Shown here: positions 46,401 to 61,400 of the stretch, piece after piece
Layout of the letters: the number at the start of each line of letters is the position of its first letter
Position numbering within the stretch: position 1 is the stretch's first letter
Source of the DNA: Syngnathus acus
Taxonomy: Eukaryota > Chordata > Actinopteri > Syngnathiformes > Syngnathidae
NCBI RefSeq assembly: GCF_901709675.1
Contig: NC_051099.1
Coordinates: forward strand, 620,001-684,000
DNA length: 64,000 nt
Direction: 5' to 3'
The notes under the pieces: model-generated
What the model was told of the DNA's origin: nothing
Database searches by the model: none
The model's input: the letters and a program-made list of their open reading frames with translations, nothing else
Program-made: the position numbers and the translations under genes

Positions 46401-49400
46401 TTGTACCATTATAGTATCGCTCAGCTGTGTCCTGACTGCTGGTGCAGCAGTTGACAGCCTCTTTACCACCGTGGACCAAGTTGGTGGTGGGCCAAGAGTC
46501 TGCCAGCCACGGGTAGTTGCCCATGCTGCCACCCAGCACGCCTGGCCTACACACACATCACACACACACACACGTTCTGGTGTTGGACAGAACGCCATCC
46601 ACCAGCGTCCAGATGGGAAGAGCGCAGCGGGCACAGCAAAAACAGCACGGAAGACACATTAGGATGTCCCTATGAGTGAGTACCTTCCATTGTGTCCAGA
46701 TCCGTCCCCATGAGGAAATCCAACTAGAGAAGACAAAAAGGATGCAACTTACACGCACGCTACAAGAAGAGCAGAGCCTTGATATCATTGCGACCACAGG
46801 CTTTTTAGTATATCCACAGCACAAAATACTACAAAGTGCAAGTAAGTCTGCTGCTAACTAACCTGCGGCCGTGTAAGCAAAGGAAGCAGTGTAGTGGCTC
46901 AACTCCTTTCTCTTTTTGCGTCGGCAATAGATCCAGACGCTAAAGCCCATGAGGATGAGCCAGCAGGCCCCGCCGATGCCCGCGATGAACGCCGGCTGCT
47001 TGACCACGTCGGTAATCTGCTCGGCCAGACTGGCGTCGCTCTCCCCGTTGCGGTCGCTCGTCACGGACGGCTGTTCGGCTGCCGTCTCTGGGAGAAGCGT
47101 ATGGAAATAATAGAGACGAGGACGACGACAAAGAGCAGGGTGAGCGTGATGCCATTTTCTGGACTCACTGATGAGGACGGGCAAAGGCTGACTGCGGGTG
47201 CCCACACCGGCGCCGGTGACGGCTGCCACCTCCACTTGGTAAAGGACGCCAGGCGTGAGGCCTTTCAATGCCGTGGACAAAGAGTGGCCTTCCACCGTTT
47301 TGTTGATGTAGTAGCGTGTCTGGTTGCTACTGCCAGCGCTAACACACCAAACCTGGCGACAAACAAAGATGAGCGAGCACTCTTCTAATAACGTTGTCCT
47401 TGTATGTCCGAGGTGTTTACCCTGTACTCTTGGATGATCCCATTCTGCATGTCGCTGGGTGGAGGCTCCCATGACACAATGATGCTGGAGCTGTTGCTTT
47501 GCTTCACCGTTGCCACTGTAACAGCTCTTGGCGGGGCGCTCGGCACTAAAAGGCATAAGAAAGGCTTCGTATGAAAGACAGAAAATGCTGCATGTGACCC
47601 CAAACCGTTATTTTTAATCCAAAGTTTTTATCAAGCAATAGAAGCAAAATGCGAGCCGGAGCCAAACATTCAAATAACATGGGGAGTATTAACCGAACCC
47701 AAAATGAGGCTGATGAGAAAAAAAAAAGAAAAAGAAGAAGATTATACTTTGTTTATTTACGACACTCATTACCTTTCCTAAGCTTTAGTCAAACTCTTAC
47801 CTTCTTCTGGGGTTCGAACCAGTATTGTACGGCTGTCTTTCCCCTGAAATTCGTCCAAATAAGGCCGGATCTTTATTTCATACTCGGTTCCTTTAAGCAA
47901 GCTGGTGAGTACGGTGCTGCGCTCAGAGGGGGAATTGATGTCTTGGAGGAGCCATGTTCCTCCACTGGGGCGGTAAGAGAGACGGTAGCCTTGCACGTAC
48001 TGAGATTGACGATCAACCTAGAGGAAGAAATCACACACGGTGACCTTCCCTGGAATAATGAAAGATAAAAATACAAATAAACCAAGAGTCTTACAGCCCA
48101 GGAGACTCGGACGGAGGATGTCGTCGCTCTGATGGGCTCTTGTAGTTGGACTGCCACCTCCCCCAGTTCTCTCTGTAACTGTCTGTGGTCCACTCCCTGA
48201 CCGGTGGGACTCACGTCTGAACCAAACGCAGGCCGAGATTACACTCGGTCGGCTTCTTCACCTTCGATTCCTTCCTTTCGGACTGACCTTGTGTTCGGAC
48301 AGGCTCCGAGATGGGACTCGGGTCGCTCAGGCCGTAGGCGTTGACGGCTCGGACGATAAATAAGTAGATGGTGTTGGGGAGAAGGCCGGTGATTGTGTGC
48401 GTTTCCACTTTCACCATGTCCGCGACAGTTTGCCAAGTGCTGCCGGCTGATTGGCTGGAATAGATGGGGACAAAACAAATTCGCTTTCAAATCTTTCAAT
48501 GCATTCATGTGCGCGGAACAAGATCTGCCGTAGGATACGCTACCGCTATTTTATTCACGTTAAATTGGCCGCCAAGGCCAATCATTGCTTAAGGCTCGCG
48601 TGGCGTGTGATGTAACATTCCACTAAAAAGATGACATTCTTCATGTCACAAATGGCAAAAAGCATTTGTGAGTGTGCGTGTTTTGCAATATTCATTCGCA
48701 TCCAATTTATAAACGGGCTGTCAGTTTAACATGTTAATTAATGATGCTGCAAATTAGCGTGCTATCATGCAATTAATCTTCTGGGGAAAGTCAACGCACA
48801 AGCATGTTCGCATTTTGTTTCCTAACAAACGAGATGAAAAAAAAGGGAAAACACACCTTTTGAATAAGACAACTAACAAGTCTTCATTTTGGAACATAAA
48901 CTAAAGAGAAAATAGGGAAGCATCTGTCGGTCCGACGGCAGTTGGGGATGGCTGAACTATATCATGTTGTTGTCTGCTCTAGAAAAACAATATCTCCTAT
49001 TTCCAGAGCAAAAAATACTCTGGAAATGTTCTTTGGGTAAGAATTTGAGAACTATCAATTAAGTTCTAAATTACAAGTGCTACATTTAGAATACAATACT
49101 ACAAAAACATTCCAAGGTTTCGAACTTAGTATTACAGTACTGGTTGTTGTCAGCATTATTTGTCGAAAAGTGTGAGAACATCATTGGATTTCGAAAAGTC
49201 ACCTGAAGGCTTCAACGATGTAGGAGGTGACCGCAGCTCCTCCCTCGTGAGCATTGGCTTGCCATGTCAGAGAGACACTGTTCTTGGACACATCTGTGAC
49301 AATCGGTTTGTGTGGCGGACCTGGCAACTGGAAAGGCTCGGTGCTCTGAGCCACTGACGGCTCGCCATTCTCTGTCGTTCAACAACAAATGCATCTTAAT

Positions 49401-52400
49401 CCATTGCCACCCACATGAAGCTCACATTTGCATAGATTAGAAGCAGGCAGAAAAAAAAAAGAGAAATTCACCTTTGACTGTGAGCACTCCGCTCCAACTT
49501 GTCTCACCGCTGGAGCTGGCAGCCAGACAAGTGTAAACGCCAGAGTCGGTTTCCTGGCAACACAAAACAAAGAGGTGGGTGCGCTGCGCGCTGTCATCGG
49601 TTGAGTGTGTTGCGAGGCCGGCTTTTAATGTTCATATGAACTCATTAGCGGTGATGTGACAAAATGACATATCGCTCAAAAGCAGAAAGCGTCGCGCTTC
49701 GTTGAGCGTCGAGGAAGTTGGCAGAACATTCAGACCTAATTAACGGCCAACCTGGCGACTGCGTTTTCAGCGAGAGAAAGAAGAAGAAATTGTGACAACG
49801 CTCATTATTATCGATCAATAAATTGCTTTTACGGTCGACATTTTGGTCATGTATGCTTCATTCAACTTGCAAATGATTGGATCTCCACTCTTTGAAGTCA
49901 AGGCAAAAGTCAAGCTTGTGCCTTTTCTGCTCCTCATCTCCAGTAAATCCCTGGCTGCCAGAGCAGGAGATTTAAAAGAAGGATCAAAGACTGAATTTTA
50001 ATGACCAGTTCGAAATTTCTCAGGCACCTACCTGTCTTTAAACCAGCTACTTGATATTCAGTGCAAATCAAATGATCCAGCGTGCAATAAATCTACCCGC
50101 TGATGCCACAAGCTACACACATCCTAGAGTGAGCAAGGATGTTACACAGACTACCGTGAAGAACAACTGTCTGATCACAAACAAGTTTTCTAAGAAATGA
50201 AGTTTCACACCTTTGAAAAACGCGAGGTTTCCGAGCGCTTCGTCTATTTCTTTCACCCCTTATCTTGCTTCTCTAGATCCAGCTCAATCTTTTATTCAGA
50301 TCTCAAATGTCCTGAGAATGTAATTACAAGTATTAATGATGGTTCGTCATTAAAAAGCCCGCTATCAATCAGTCTCCTCCTCAAGTTGCTGCTGCAATGC
50401 AACGGTGACCTCAGGTGTTGCTTCTTATCCAAGAGGGACTTGTGTGCCAAATGGATTTCATTAGCATGGAGTACAAAAGCACAAATGATTGCTAATGGCC
50501 TTGCATAATCATGATCATGCTGGTCACGCCTCAAGGCTGAGAATATTTTTCTGCTCTCTCCTCTTATTCAGCGACTACTCAAGAGTGCTGCTCATACATA
50601 CAAAAACAAGTCGGTTTTAATCGAAGACAGGGAATTATGCCAGCCTACATTTCAATCCAATGGACATACCTGAAGATTGGCAATTTGGAACGTGCCATTT
50701 TCCATCAGACGGATTCGAGCATCAGTCCCTAGAATCCTTTGGCCATCTTTCTCCCACTGAATAGTGGGAGTGGGCTTCCCCATGACGTGGCAGTGGAACT
50801 GTGCCGTCGAACCCGGTGCATACGTGTGATTTGCCGGCCCTTGCCGGATGATGGGGGGAACATGATCGGAGGGCGCTGTGGGTGGGGGGGGGATTCAAAA
50901 GATGAACGACATTTGTACATTTTAGTCCTAGCTTCTAAGGTTAGCCACCTGTCTACCTACCGTGGCTTGCAGAATTTCGACATATTCATGATAATCATCA
51001 GTCACAACCACAAACATTTATTTGTTCCCTGGGATTTGAACCAATCCAGGATTTTTCTGGAAGCAACTCATCATGTGAAAAGTCCATCAAGGAGTGGTGA
51101 CAGACGAAAAGCCTCTTTGAGAGAAACATATGTTGCACTTGGTTTATTTGCATAGTGCCACTTGTCTACTTTGATTACATCAGAAAAGACCCCCTGCTGT
51201 CTGCTCATTTGGGGGAGGGGGATTTTCATTTGAAGGATATTTGACTTTACATCAGTGCACATTGAAAGGAGATTAAGCATTATGCCTCCAGCCCAGTGGG
51301 AGATGTTTATAGTGGAAGATCCAAAATTGAAATCTAAAAACCAGAGGTTCCAATGTATCTGTGAACATTCAAAGTCAAATGTGTCTGCTCTATCTTCATT
51401 CCTCAAAATCAAACAATCAACCAATTAGGGGAAACAATTTGACATGAATCTAGCAACTTGCCTATGCGGTGTTGGTTGTTCCACTCGCCTACATAGAATC
51501 GTGTGCACGTGTGTGTGTGTGTGTGTGTGTGTGTAACTCACCACTTTCCACCTCTAGTAAGGCCTTTGTCAGTATGCTGCCTGCCACGCTGATGGCCTGG
51601 CAAATGTAGTAGCCAGAGTCCTCAACGCGGACGTCAATGATGGTTAGCTCACCGCTGAGCGACACAGAAAAACGCCCTTGTGAGAGTTCCTGAATGGGAA
51701 ACAGCAAAATCTGGAGGAAAAACAAACGACAGGTGAATTAATGTCAGATCCATATTTAACATCTGATGCTTATTAGCTATCGGATGGATGTGTCTCCATT
51801 CGCGCATGGATGCTCATGCTCCTAGTTTAAGCTGGCTTTTTTTATTTTTATGAAATGTTATTTATACAGTGAAGTGTAAACCTCGCCACAGCACCCACAC
51901 ACTCTCGTCATCTCATCTTTCAGTACATTCCAACATGTTGGAAAGCTGATCACACACTTGTGCAAAACCCACACATGGACACATTTGTACTTGTGCAAGC
52001 CTACGCACACTCGCGCTATGATGCTGAGAAAAATTCAGAGTGAAGAAAAATGATTGGAAGGAGTCTGTGTGTGTGTGTGTATATGATTGTGTGGGTGAGT
52101 GTCATGCTGGTGCAATAGCACACACAGCACACAGACCAAGCAAAGAATGAAGGCCTATCAAGTTCTTCATCAGGCATATGCACCATCATTATCAAGCTGA
52201 TGCAATATTTGAGAAGAATTGATTTCAAAATAAACATGAGCATTTCTTACCTGGCTTCCTTCTTTTTGCCAAAAGACAGCCGGTGGAGGGTTTCCTTTTG
52301 TGCCACACAGAAAGGTTACAGTGCGACCCGGTGCTGTGATCTGGTCCCGTGGCCGCACAACGATCTGAGGGGGCACTGGAGAAAAGAGAAAAAAAAAAGC

Positions 52401-55400
52401 ATTTTCAGATGACACCCACATGCACATGGCCATTGAGTTGAATTCATTGGAAGTGGTGTAATATACGCTTGTATGCTCTTCCACTCCATTCCACATTAGA
52501 TAGACTCAATTCAACTTGCATTGCAAACTGCTGACAATTGTGGAAAATAACGTAGTCATTCCAACCCTAGTGTTTGGCTGCTAATTATAGTTATTCTCTC
52601 AACAATTCCTCCCAAAATGATGTACTAAGTCTCACACACACACTCTCAAACATACAGAAATGGCATGAAACGAGATACTCACCGGATGAGCCAACTGCCA
52701 TGGAAGGACGCAAAATGGGTGGAAATGAAAAGAGAGAAGAATGAGATGATGGATGGATGGATGGATGGATGGATGGATGGATGAATGAATGAATGGGGAT
52801 GTTAGACAGTACATGAAATAGACTGGACACGATGGCGTGTAATGAGTTAGAGCTACACAAAAACCAGTGTGTTGTTATTCTTATTGTCCTGTAGCTGCAA
52901 GCAATGACCCACATTCAATCTGCTTCTTCAGTCAGCTACAAATACACAATCATGTCTATATTTATTCAGTCTATTTTATAACAGGAATTTCTGGAATTGT
53001 GGGACAAATAAAGGAATGAATGTATCATGAACAAACATACAAATATGTCTGACATCAACAAACAGGGTGTATTTGTCATTGCAAGCACTTGAATGTACTT
53101 TTCAAATGTGGAAAATGACAAAATGCGTGGCTTGAAATATTCCCTTTTATCACGTCAAATGACACTTTTTGCAGTTGAGTGCGTCTCTTCAAGGAAGCGA
53201 CTATTCTAATGTCATTTCAGTTCTTTTTCATCTTGCCTTTCTCTCTAGAGGCATGAAGAATTGAGACTTGAAAAGGAACTTAAAGCCCGACTTTTTTCCG
53301 CTTTATCTCTCATATAGTCTTAGCGAGCCGTCGGTACCCAGCGGCATAATGCTCGGCCGGCCGGCCGGCCGGCTCTTTTGAACTACGCAGACACAAAGTC
53401 TCTCTTAGTGCCATCCTGGACATTTGATAATAGTTTTACAGTACATGACTTCAAACCCTGCAAAGCATGGTCATTGAAACACACACATGTACAATACATA
53501 GACAAGATTTTGTCAACCAATTCAACGCAAAGGTCTTACCATGGACTTGCAGGGAAGCCGCCGCCTCGGCTTTGCCGACACTGTTCTCCGACACGCACGT
53601 GTAAGTGCCCTCGTCTTCGGCTCGCACCTGGTTCAGGTGCAGACTGTTGTCGCTGCGGATCTCGTATCTGCAAACACGTCAACCCGGTGTCAATTCTAAC
53701 ATCGGTCGAGCAAAAGATTAATAAGCACATTTTTTTTATTATTATTTATTGAAGGCTGAATTTAATAGGGGGACATTTTTCTTCATATCGGACTAAACAC
53801 ACTAGAAGTGGATCTGATTTATTTTTGTATTTACTTCACTAATATGCACACCAAATGTGAAATCAGAAAGGGAGTCATTTACTTGGTAACTGATAGCAAT
53901 AGCTTGCAAAGAGATTCTCCAGAAAAAAGTACAATGAGTGCCTGTGTTACCTTCCTCGAGGCAACTCCCCCTCCTCTCTCCGCCAGCGAATAGTCGGAGT
54001 TGGATCGCCATGAACCTCACAAAAGAAGTCCACCGTATCGTCAGCCAACACCACTTGGTTCACCGGCTGCTTAGTGAATACTGGCCTCTCTGAAAGGAAA
54101 GACAAGAGTGGAACATTTTGATCGGATAAAGAGAGAGTGTCACACCTCCAACAACAAGAACCATAACAACAAACACATTTAAAAAAAAAAAAAAAGAAAA
54201 AAAATCTCTCATTAGCACAGCACTTGAATTGGATCCCATTAGATTCTTCTAATGTGGATTAAAAAGACAACACGCAATCACACTTCTGGATTTGTGCAAT
54301 TGCTATTCTTGCAGGATCATTATCCCGACAAGGACACTAAACCCAACTTGCTGATTTTCTTGAAGTCACTTTACTTTTGTATCATTCAAACCCAAAAAAC
54401 CCAAACCACAGCCTAATCTACCCATGAGCTTCACGATAATCAAAGAAAGAGCAGTCAGGAGGCAGAAATAAAATGGCAATTTTCGCCTTGTTTGCGAGGA
54501 TCAATACACACTTCCAAATCACTGGTTTGCTGCTGAGAGCTTTGCCCAGACTAGGGGAGACGTGAAAAAAGCAAGCCAAGAAAAACGGCAACCAGCGGAG
54601 AAACATTCCACGACTGCTACTGAGAAAGGGAGAAAACAAAATCCAAGATAATGTACATATTTTCCATCAACTTTCTGAAGCTATTCAATATTCCCATCAA
54701 AGAAGTAAATACGTATTTAAAAAAGCAATTCTTACCAAATACTACCAGTTCAGCTGGATCGCTGTCTTTTTCTCCAACCATATTGGTGCCAACACACACG
54801 TACATGCCAGCGTCAGCTTTTCTGGTGTTGGAAATCATTAGTTTGCCTCCTCGGATCTGAAAAAGGAAATCAATACAGCCAAATGTGCAACAATGTTCTT
54901 GATCCGCACGTACGTATGTGGAATGAAAACAATACGCAAAGTGAATGAATACAAGGCAGACGTCCAAGTCAGCCAAGAAATCGGCTTGTTGTTTGTGCCT
55001 GAATAACGTCAACTTACTGTGATCCTGTCATCTCTGTCGTTGACCTGCACATTATTTCTCTTCCACGAGATGGTGGGCTCAGGATGTCCTCTGGGAGGAA
55101 TACACTCCATGACGGCCGGCTCACCTGCTGCCACCACCACATCGCTGGGAGTCTGGCGAAAGTCATCTCTTAGAACTGGGGAAGAAGAGGGGAAAAAAAG
55201 GGGAAACAAATTTGACACCTTTTTCAAATCTATCCAAACTTTTATCAAAAAAAAGATCTTTACTTCTGCTTACACAATAAACATCATGTGAACATGTCCC
55301 ACTATAAGTCAGGAGAAAAAGTGTGAATCATACTTGAATTCATTTTGTGTTATCTTTTCCGTTACTGTCATTGGTGCACATTAATAATGAAGGTAAATAA

Positions 55401-58400
55401 ATGATTCACTCTCATCCACACGATTTCCCCTGGCAAATTCACGTGCATAAATCCATTGCAATACTGAGAGTGGCTCGCTCCTGCATACAAATTCAGACAA
55501 ATCAACGCCATTGACAGCGGCAAGAGAATAGAAATAGCAGAAAAGGATTGGCTCACTTCCACCTTAGTGTACATTTGGAAGGCAATGGGTTTCTCTATTT
55601 TCACTCTTGAGAGACCTCTCGGATGGTGCGGTTTTGTAGTTGCGGTTGATGCCTTCATACCACGATGAGGCCAAAGCCACAGAGGCCAACGGGGCGGCCG
55701 GCCCGCCCGCCTGCAGGCTACAAGTCGGCTCGAAGCCACTCCAGGGATTCCACAAAGCAATGGATCACTTTCTATGACATTCCTCCCCTAAAAGCTTCCC
55801 GTCACCCGAAAGCGGGAAAACAGATGGCAAAAACGGCTCGTCGTGTCACAAAACCTTCCTCGAAAAGGATTTCTCCCTGCAAAATATGAACTGCTGCTCT
55901 TTGATGAGAGTTGAAAACGTTGACATCAAGGCAATACGGGATGTTTAATTGATGCTTGGGGGATATCAGGATTGATTGATTGATTTACTTACATTACAGA
56001 GATATGAGTGATATGAATAAGTCATCCTGATATGAATATCTCATCCGCATTCAAAGTTGCCAAAATATACAAATGTCCTACGTGATGCTACTACTAACTC
56101 ACAATATACGTATCTGAGTGGAAATAGGGTGAAAAGTTTATTAGGTAGCGGCAATTACCCATCAGACCCTTGAGGATGCATATCAAGTACATGCACTTTG
56201 ACCTTTTCCTAAAAGCCCTTTCACAAAGCCAGAGTAATCCCCATCCGGCATGCTTTCATCAGCGTCCAGAGTAACGCACAAGGGAAAAGATAAGGATTAG
56301 GGGCCCTATTTTCATAGCAAGCTAGCGTGAAGTGCAGTCTAACCATACGCATAGGGTGGACTTTTCTTTCTTTCATGAGTGCAAACAGAAGGGCGTTTGC
56401 GCCGTTGTGGGAGCAAGCGTCTTTCAGCCAATCAAAGTGGCTCCCAGTTTGTTTCCTTAAAATTCAGTGCACAGAGAGAAGGAAAGGAATTGCAAGATCT
56501 CCGATGACCTCAAGATGGCCGCCGTGGATCCCTGATCATGCATCTTCTATTTGTATTTGAGACAATGTGAAGGCAAAATAGAAATCCCATTTCAATTGAT
56601 TGCCCAGGTCTGAGTCAGGCAACTTTATATCTTTGTAAACAACGATCACTCAGTAAGAAGAAATGATACACATCTGTACAAGCTAGCTACCACGTGATCT
56701 AGCAATAAGTGAAAAAGACCAAGGCCAAGCCTTCATTTGAACATTTGATTGGATTTTAAAAATCACATCTGGGGTGAGCTGCTGCTCACTTGTAATTAAA
56801 AGAGCTTTATTGCTGTTTGTGTTGTTCTAAGGACGGCGTGTGCGCGTACATACTTGACAGCAGCCCCCAACGCCCCAACGCATAAATATTCATACGGGAG
56901 ATAGAGAATGAACCACAGTCCCTTTGCTGGGAGGGGGCGGGGTATCAAGGAAAGATATGGGCAGATATTGCTGGTCATCTGTTCTCTCCCAAAAGCAAGC
57001 AACCTTCTTCAGCGTAAGCCCACATGATCAAATGTTCCGTTTTTGCTCCCTCCCTATTGTTCCATGCTCATAGCTGCTTAGATGCACACAAGCATGTCAT
57101 CTGTGTTCTCTCCAGGCAATATACGTATCTGTTCAGGGTCCCAACAGAGGCCCCGTCTGGAGCTGCTCATTATCCCGAGTGGACCCCCTCTGATCCCTAT
57201 CAACTATTGCACCATGATGAAACGGGCCCACACAGGATATTGGCCGAGGGAGTGTCAAGAGAATTGGGGGGGGGGTTGTTGATCGGACAGATGTCGACAC
57301 TTTCACACTGCCTTTCCGCTCCATCAAATATCATTGTTGTTGTTTAGTCATAAGTTGACACTGCGGTTTATTGTTGATTTATTTCAATCGCGGGTATCTA
57401 TTACATTGATGTATTTCATTCAGAATTCATGACTACTAATATTAGGACAGGGTAACTTTATGGGAATGTTGCCAACAATCAACAGATAATGTCTCTCCTC
57501 TTCTGACAGAAAGAAACAGCCATTCAAATGAAATGACCTTGTCCAGTGTCGTTTGCTCCAGAGGCTCATACCCAGAGGCTCGTACGTGAACCATTAACAC
57601 CACAGGTGGACAGACAGACAGACAGAAAATACACGCAGTGCAAAACCTTATTTCTCCCGGTCGACTTCTAGAAATCTAATTATTTGCCACCGGGCTCAGA
57701 TAAGGCTGAAATGAAATCTCCAAGTCGGTGTGATGCATTACAAACAGATGTTAAGCCTGCGATTAGCATAGATAAAACACTTAGCACAACATAATCATCA
57801 GGCAAACGTTCAATTGAATTTTCATGCCATGCTCAGATCCTGTTTACAAATGTTTAATCACTGCGGCTTGACTTTTTGAAATTGAATTCATATGAGATAT
57901 TGCCACACAGCAGTGGGCGATGATGAGGTTATCTATCAAGGTGTGATGTTTCATGGCGCTCGTAAATGGCGAGGCCTTGCTCCACAGAGAGGCGTTCTGT
58001 CACATCCAGAGTGCTGAGAAAGGGGAGGGGCGGGGCGGGCTTGGGGAAGATGGCGAGATGGAGCTTGGGGTTGGTTGTTTGGCAGCAGCACAGACTGCAG
58101 TCTGTTGGGGGTTTTTTTCTCCACTCATAATAATATATCTAGAACCGAGGTTGGCAAAGTAACGCATGCACGGCCACCGCTAAGGAGCGCAATAAAAACA
58201 ATGGCAGCCCTTCCTTCCTTCCTTCAGCCTTCACTAAAGCAGAGGGCCCCTTCACAGGGGTGGTCCACGCTCCTGTGTGTGGTCAGCTAATAAAGCAATT
58301 GTCTGGCCTTGAAAAGAGGATTACTTTCATCTAGAAACAGCGGATGTCGTGTGCCCCATAGCATTGGGCTAAGAGGGTCAGTGTAAATTGCAAAAAGGTC

Positions 58401-61400
58401 TATTGTGAGGCAAATGACTCCCACCTTGTGTCCTTGCTGCCCTCAGCCTTCTGGAAAGCTATAGAATCACTATTTCAATAAATAATTCATTTAAAAAGAA
58501 ATAATAATTAAAAAAATAATAGTAACAATACTATAATGATGATGATAATAATAATAGAACTCTTTTTTTTTTTACATTGCCTGCAAAAAACAAAGACACT
58601 CACTCACTCACTGGAGCACCTGACATTTCCTGCGCGTGTTCAGTTTCACTGCCAGGTCACAGACCGACAGTGTCCACTTTTGCTACCTCATCATGGTGTC
58701 TGTCCTACAGAGGTTAGGCATCCGTCTGACTTAACATCTCTCGTATGCTGTGTCAGCAAACGGCCAGCAAACGGCCCGCCCGCTCCACCACCAAAAGGAT
58801 GCCACTTCAGATGGCCAATGCCGCCTATTCTGCCCTTTTTCTTGTTTGTGCAACATCACGCATTTAGAATGAAGATGAAGGGAGGGGCTGTAGGAAGGAC
58901 AATGGTTTTCATTTTCCACGCTGTCACCAACGGCCCAAAACCTATGGATCTTGGAGGAGAAATCCATTTCGCTCCAGTTGAATGAATGAACTGGCTAAGT
59001 CTTAAGGTGGCTGACCGTCTAATTGAGAAATGAATCCTCAACAAATACACACAGCCAAAATCAATAAGCATTTTGCACAATTGTTTGCCCACACTTACAA
59101 TATTTCATTCTGTTGCTCTGGGAGAAACTTCAGTCAGTAGGAAAAAAAGCAGGACAAATGACTCTCTGCTCATGTTCCTTATTATAGAAAGCTCAGTGAG
59201 ACATTTGAATGGAGAAACAAAAAGTAAGACAAAATAAAGCGCAATGTTTTCATTAAAACATATCAAATACTATGAATATACTTATTTAACAAATCCGTAT
59301 GGGTGAGGAGCTCCTTTGTACTTGTGCATATGATTGGACTAGAAACGAGCAGTTATTTAGCGTGTCTGACAGTGCAGCTCAGAGAGATAATGAGGATCAG
59401 TTGGAGTAAGGCCACTTTATTGTTCTCTGCAGCCCCTGTGGCAGGCACACTGTCGTATGTCCTTTGGGGGGGAGGAGAAGGTTAAATCTCACACCCACCA
59501 CCTGTTGTAGAAAGAAGCAAGCACCAGCAGCCAAACCCCCACCAGATCCACCCGACCCCTGAGTTCCTCTCTCTTTGGCCCGGGTCCAGATCATGCAAAA
59601 GGGGGGTTAAGCTCATGGCCTCACTTCAGCCATCTGATCGCCCTCTTTTAAACCTGTACAAGCCACCATATGAAGCTGTAATCCTATTAGTCAAGCATGA
59701 AAACACATCTTGCAGAAAGATATTTTTAAAGGCACACACAAGTCATAGGAGAACTATTAAAAAAAAACAGGACTTCTTTTCTGCACTGGTCAACTTAATG
59801 TGCATGCAGCGGTGCGTGATGGTCGGTCAAAAAAATAAAAAATAAAAAACATACCAGAATGCATTGCTCTGAATGGCGTGCAAGAAAGCTATTCCACAGC
59901 CTCTTTAAAAAAGATAAAGTCAAATTAAGATTGTCCAGTGTGTTTCTCATTTAGTTGGCCTACTGTCTCAAAGCAAATATCAAAAGTGGCTTTTGGCTAG
60001 CTGGCAACTGTGGCATTTGAAAAATGAATTAACATCTGTTCTGAAGAAGCTGCCAATGAGCAGTGACCTGCATTCCTCCTCCTCCAGAACATTTTCCAGC
60101 AATACAGCAGCAGCAAAAGCTATTATGTTTTTTTTTTCCCCCCCTGAGACAAAGCTGTCTACCATGGAGTGGAGTCACGGCGCCCCGGCCGGACACAACA
60201 TGACAGAGGTCGCACTCTGTAAGATAGATACAGACAGGCGGTATTAGAAGACTATGCTTGGGGTTCAAGCTGTCAGGAGACGTGATCCCGAGGTCAGGGG
60301 TGGCATTCTGAGTGATGATTATAAGACACCAGAGTGAAAACTGCTTTTGCAGGCTAAGCTAGCCTTGTTCCTTGTCATCTCCAAGCTGCAAGTCATATGG
60401 TTCACACATCATGAATAAAAAAATAAAATAAATCCCATTTGTCAGAGCACTTCCAAGGTGCTTACTCACTTGCCACTTCCAGAGATGCATTGCGACTGAG
60501 CGCCTCCCCCAGGTAGTTGCGCGCTACGCACACATAGATCCCTTCATCGGGTTTGCTCCGCCGCCCGTGTACAATTCGTAGGAAGAAGAGGGAACCGCTG
60601 GGTAGGAGCATCCTGTGAGAGCGAGGGTCCTCGCGGTCCGTCTCCACACGCTCACCATCTTTGTACCATTCCACCATGGGAGTGGGACGCCCCTCTGCTT
60701 TACAGTTGAGGGTGGCTGGCTCCCCCTTGGACACAATCAAATCAGATGGATGCTCGACGATTCGCGGAGCAGCATCCTCTAACCTGGGTCGAGATCCTGC
60801 AACAAGGAAAACATACACGCTCACATATGTGTCATCACACACAATCAAAAAGATTCTGTTCACTGTTGCCCTGCAGGGAATATGAAATCAAAAAGGTCCT
60901 CACCCACTGAGAAAGAGAAATGTCATTGCCAAATTTCACATCAGAATAGTGGCTAGAAATAGTCTGCTCTCTGCTCGATTCAAACAGAAGCGTCTCGATA
61001 TGATTGGAGGTTGGAAATGTTTCCTTGCGGGCCCACAAATGTGCTGGTTAGGGTTATCATCTTTCCCTCCATGATTCCCTGCAACCTCGCAACCTGGTCA
61101 ACCGCAAGCTATTTTATTTTCATACGGGAGCCCAAATATACAAGAAGTCGATTCCCAATGATGACTATGGGAAAATGATTTGTTTTGATTTTTTGTTCAA
61201 ACCAAATATAAAAGGGGAGAAATGGTCCCAAAAATGCCTGCCTCAACCTCTGGTGTTTGTTGTTTTACAGCTTCCTTGCCTCATCAGAAGCCAAACTCCT
61301 CCTTAAGGTTTCCCCCGAAAGCCATGGGAATTGATTTGCAAATTCTGTGTTCACAGTTAAATTGGCAGGCTTGTACATTTTTTTTTTGCTGCAGCCACCG

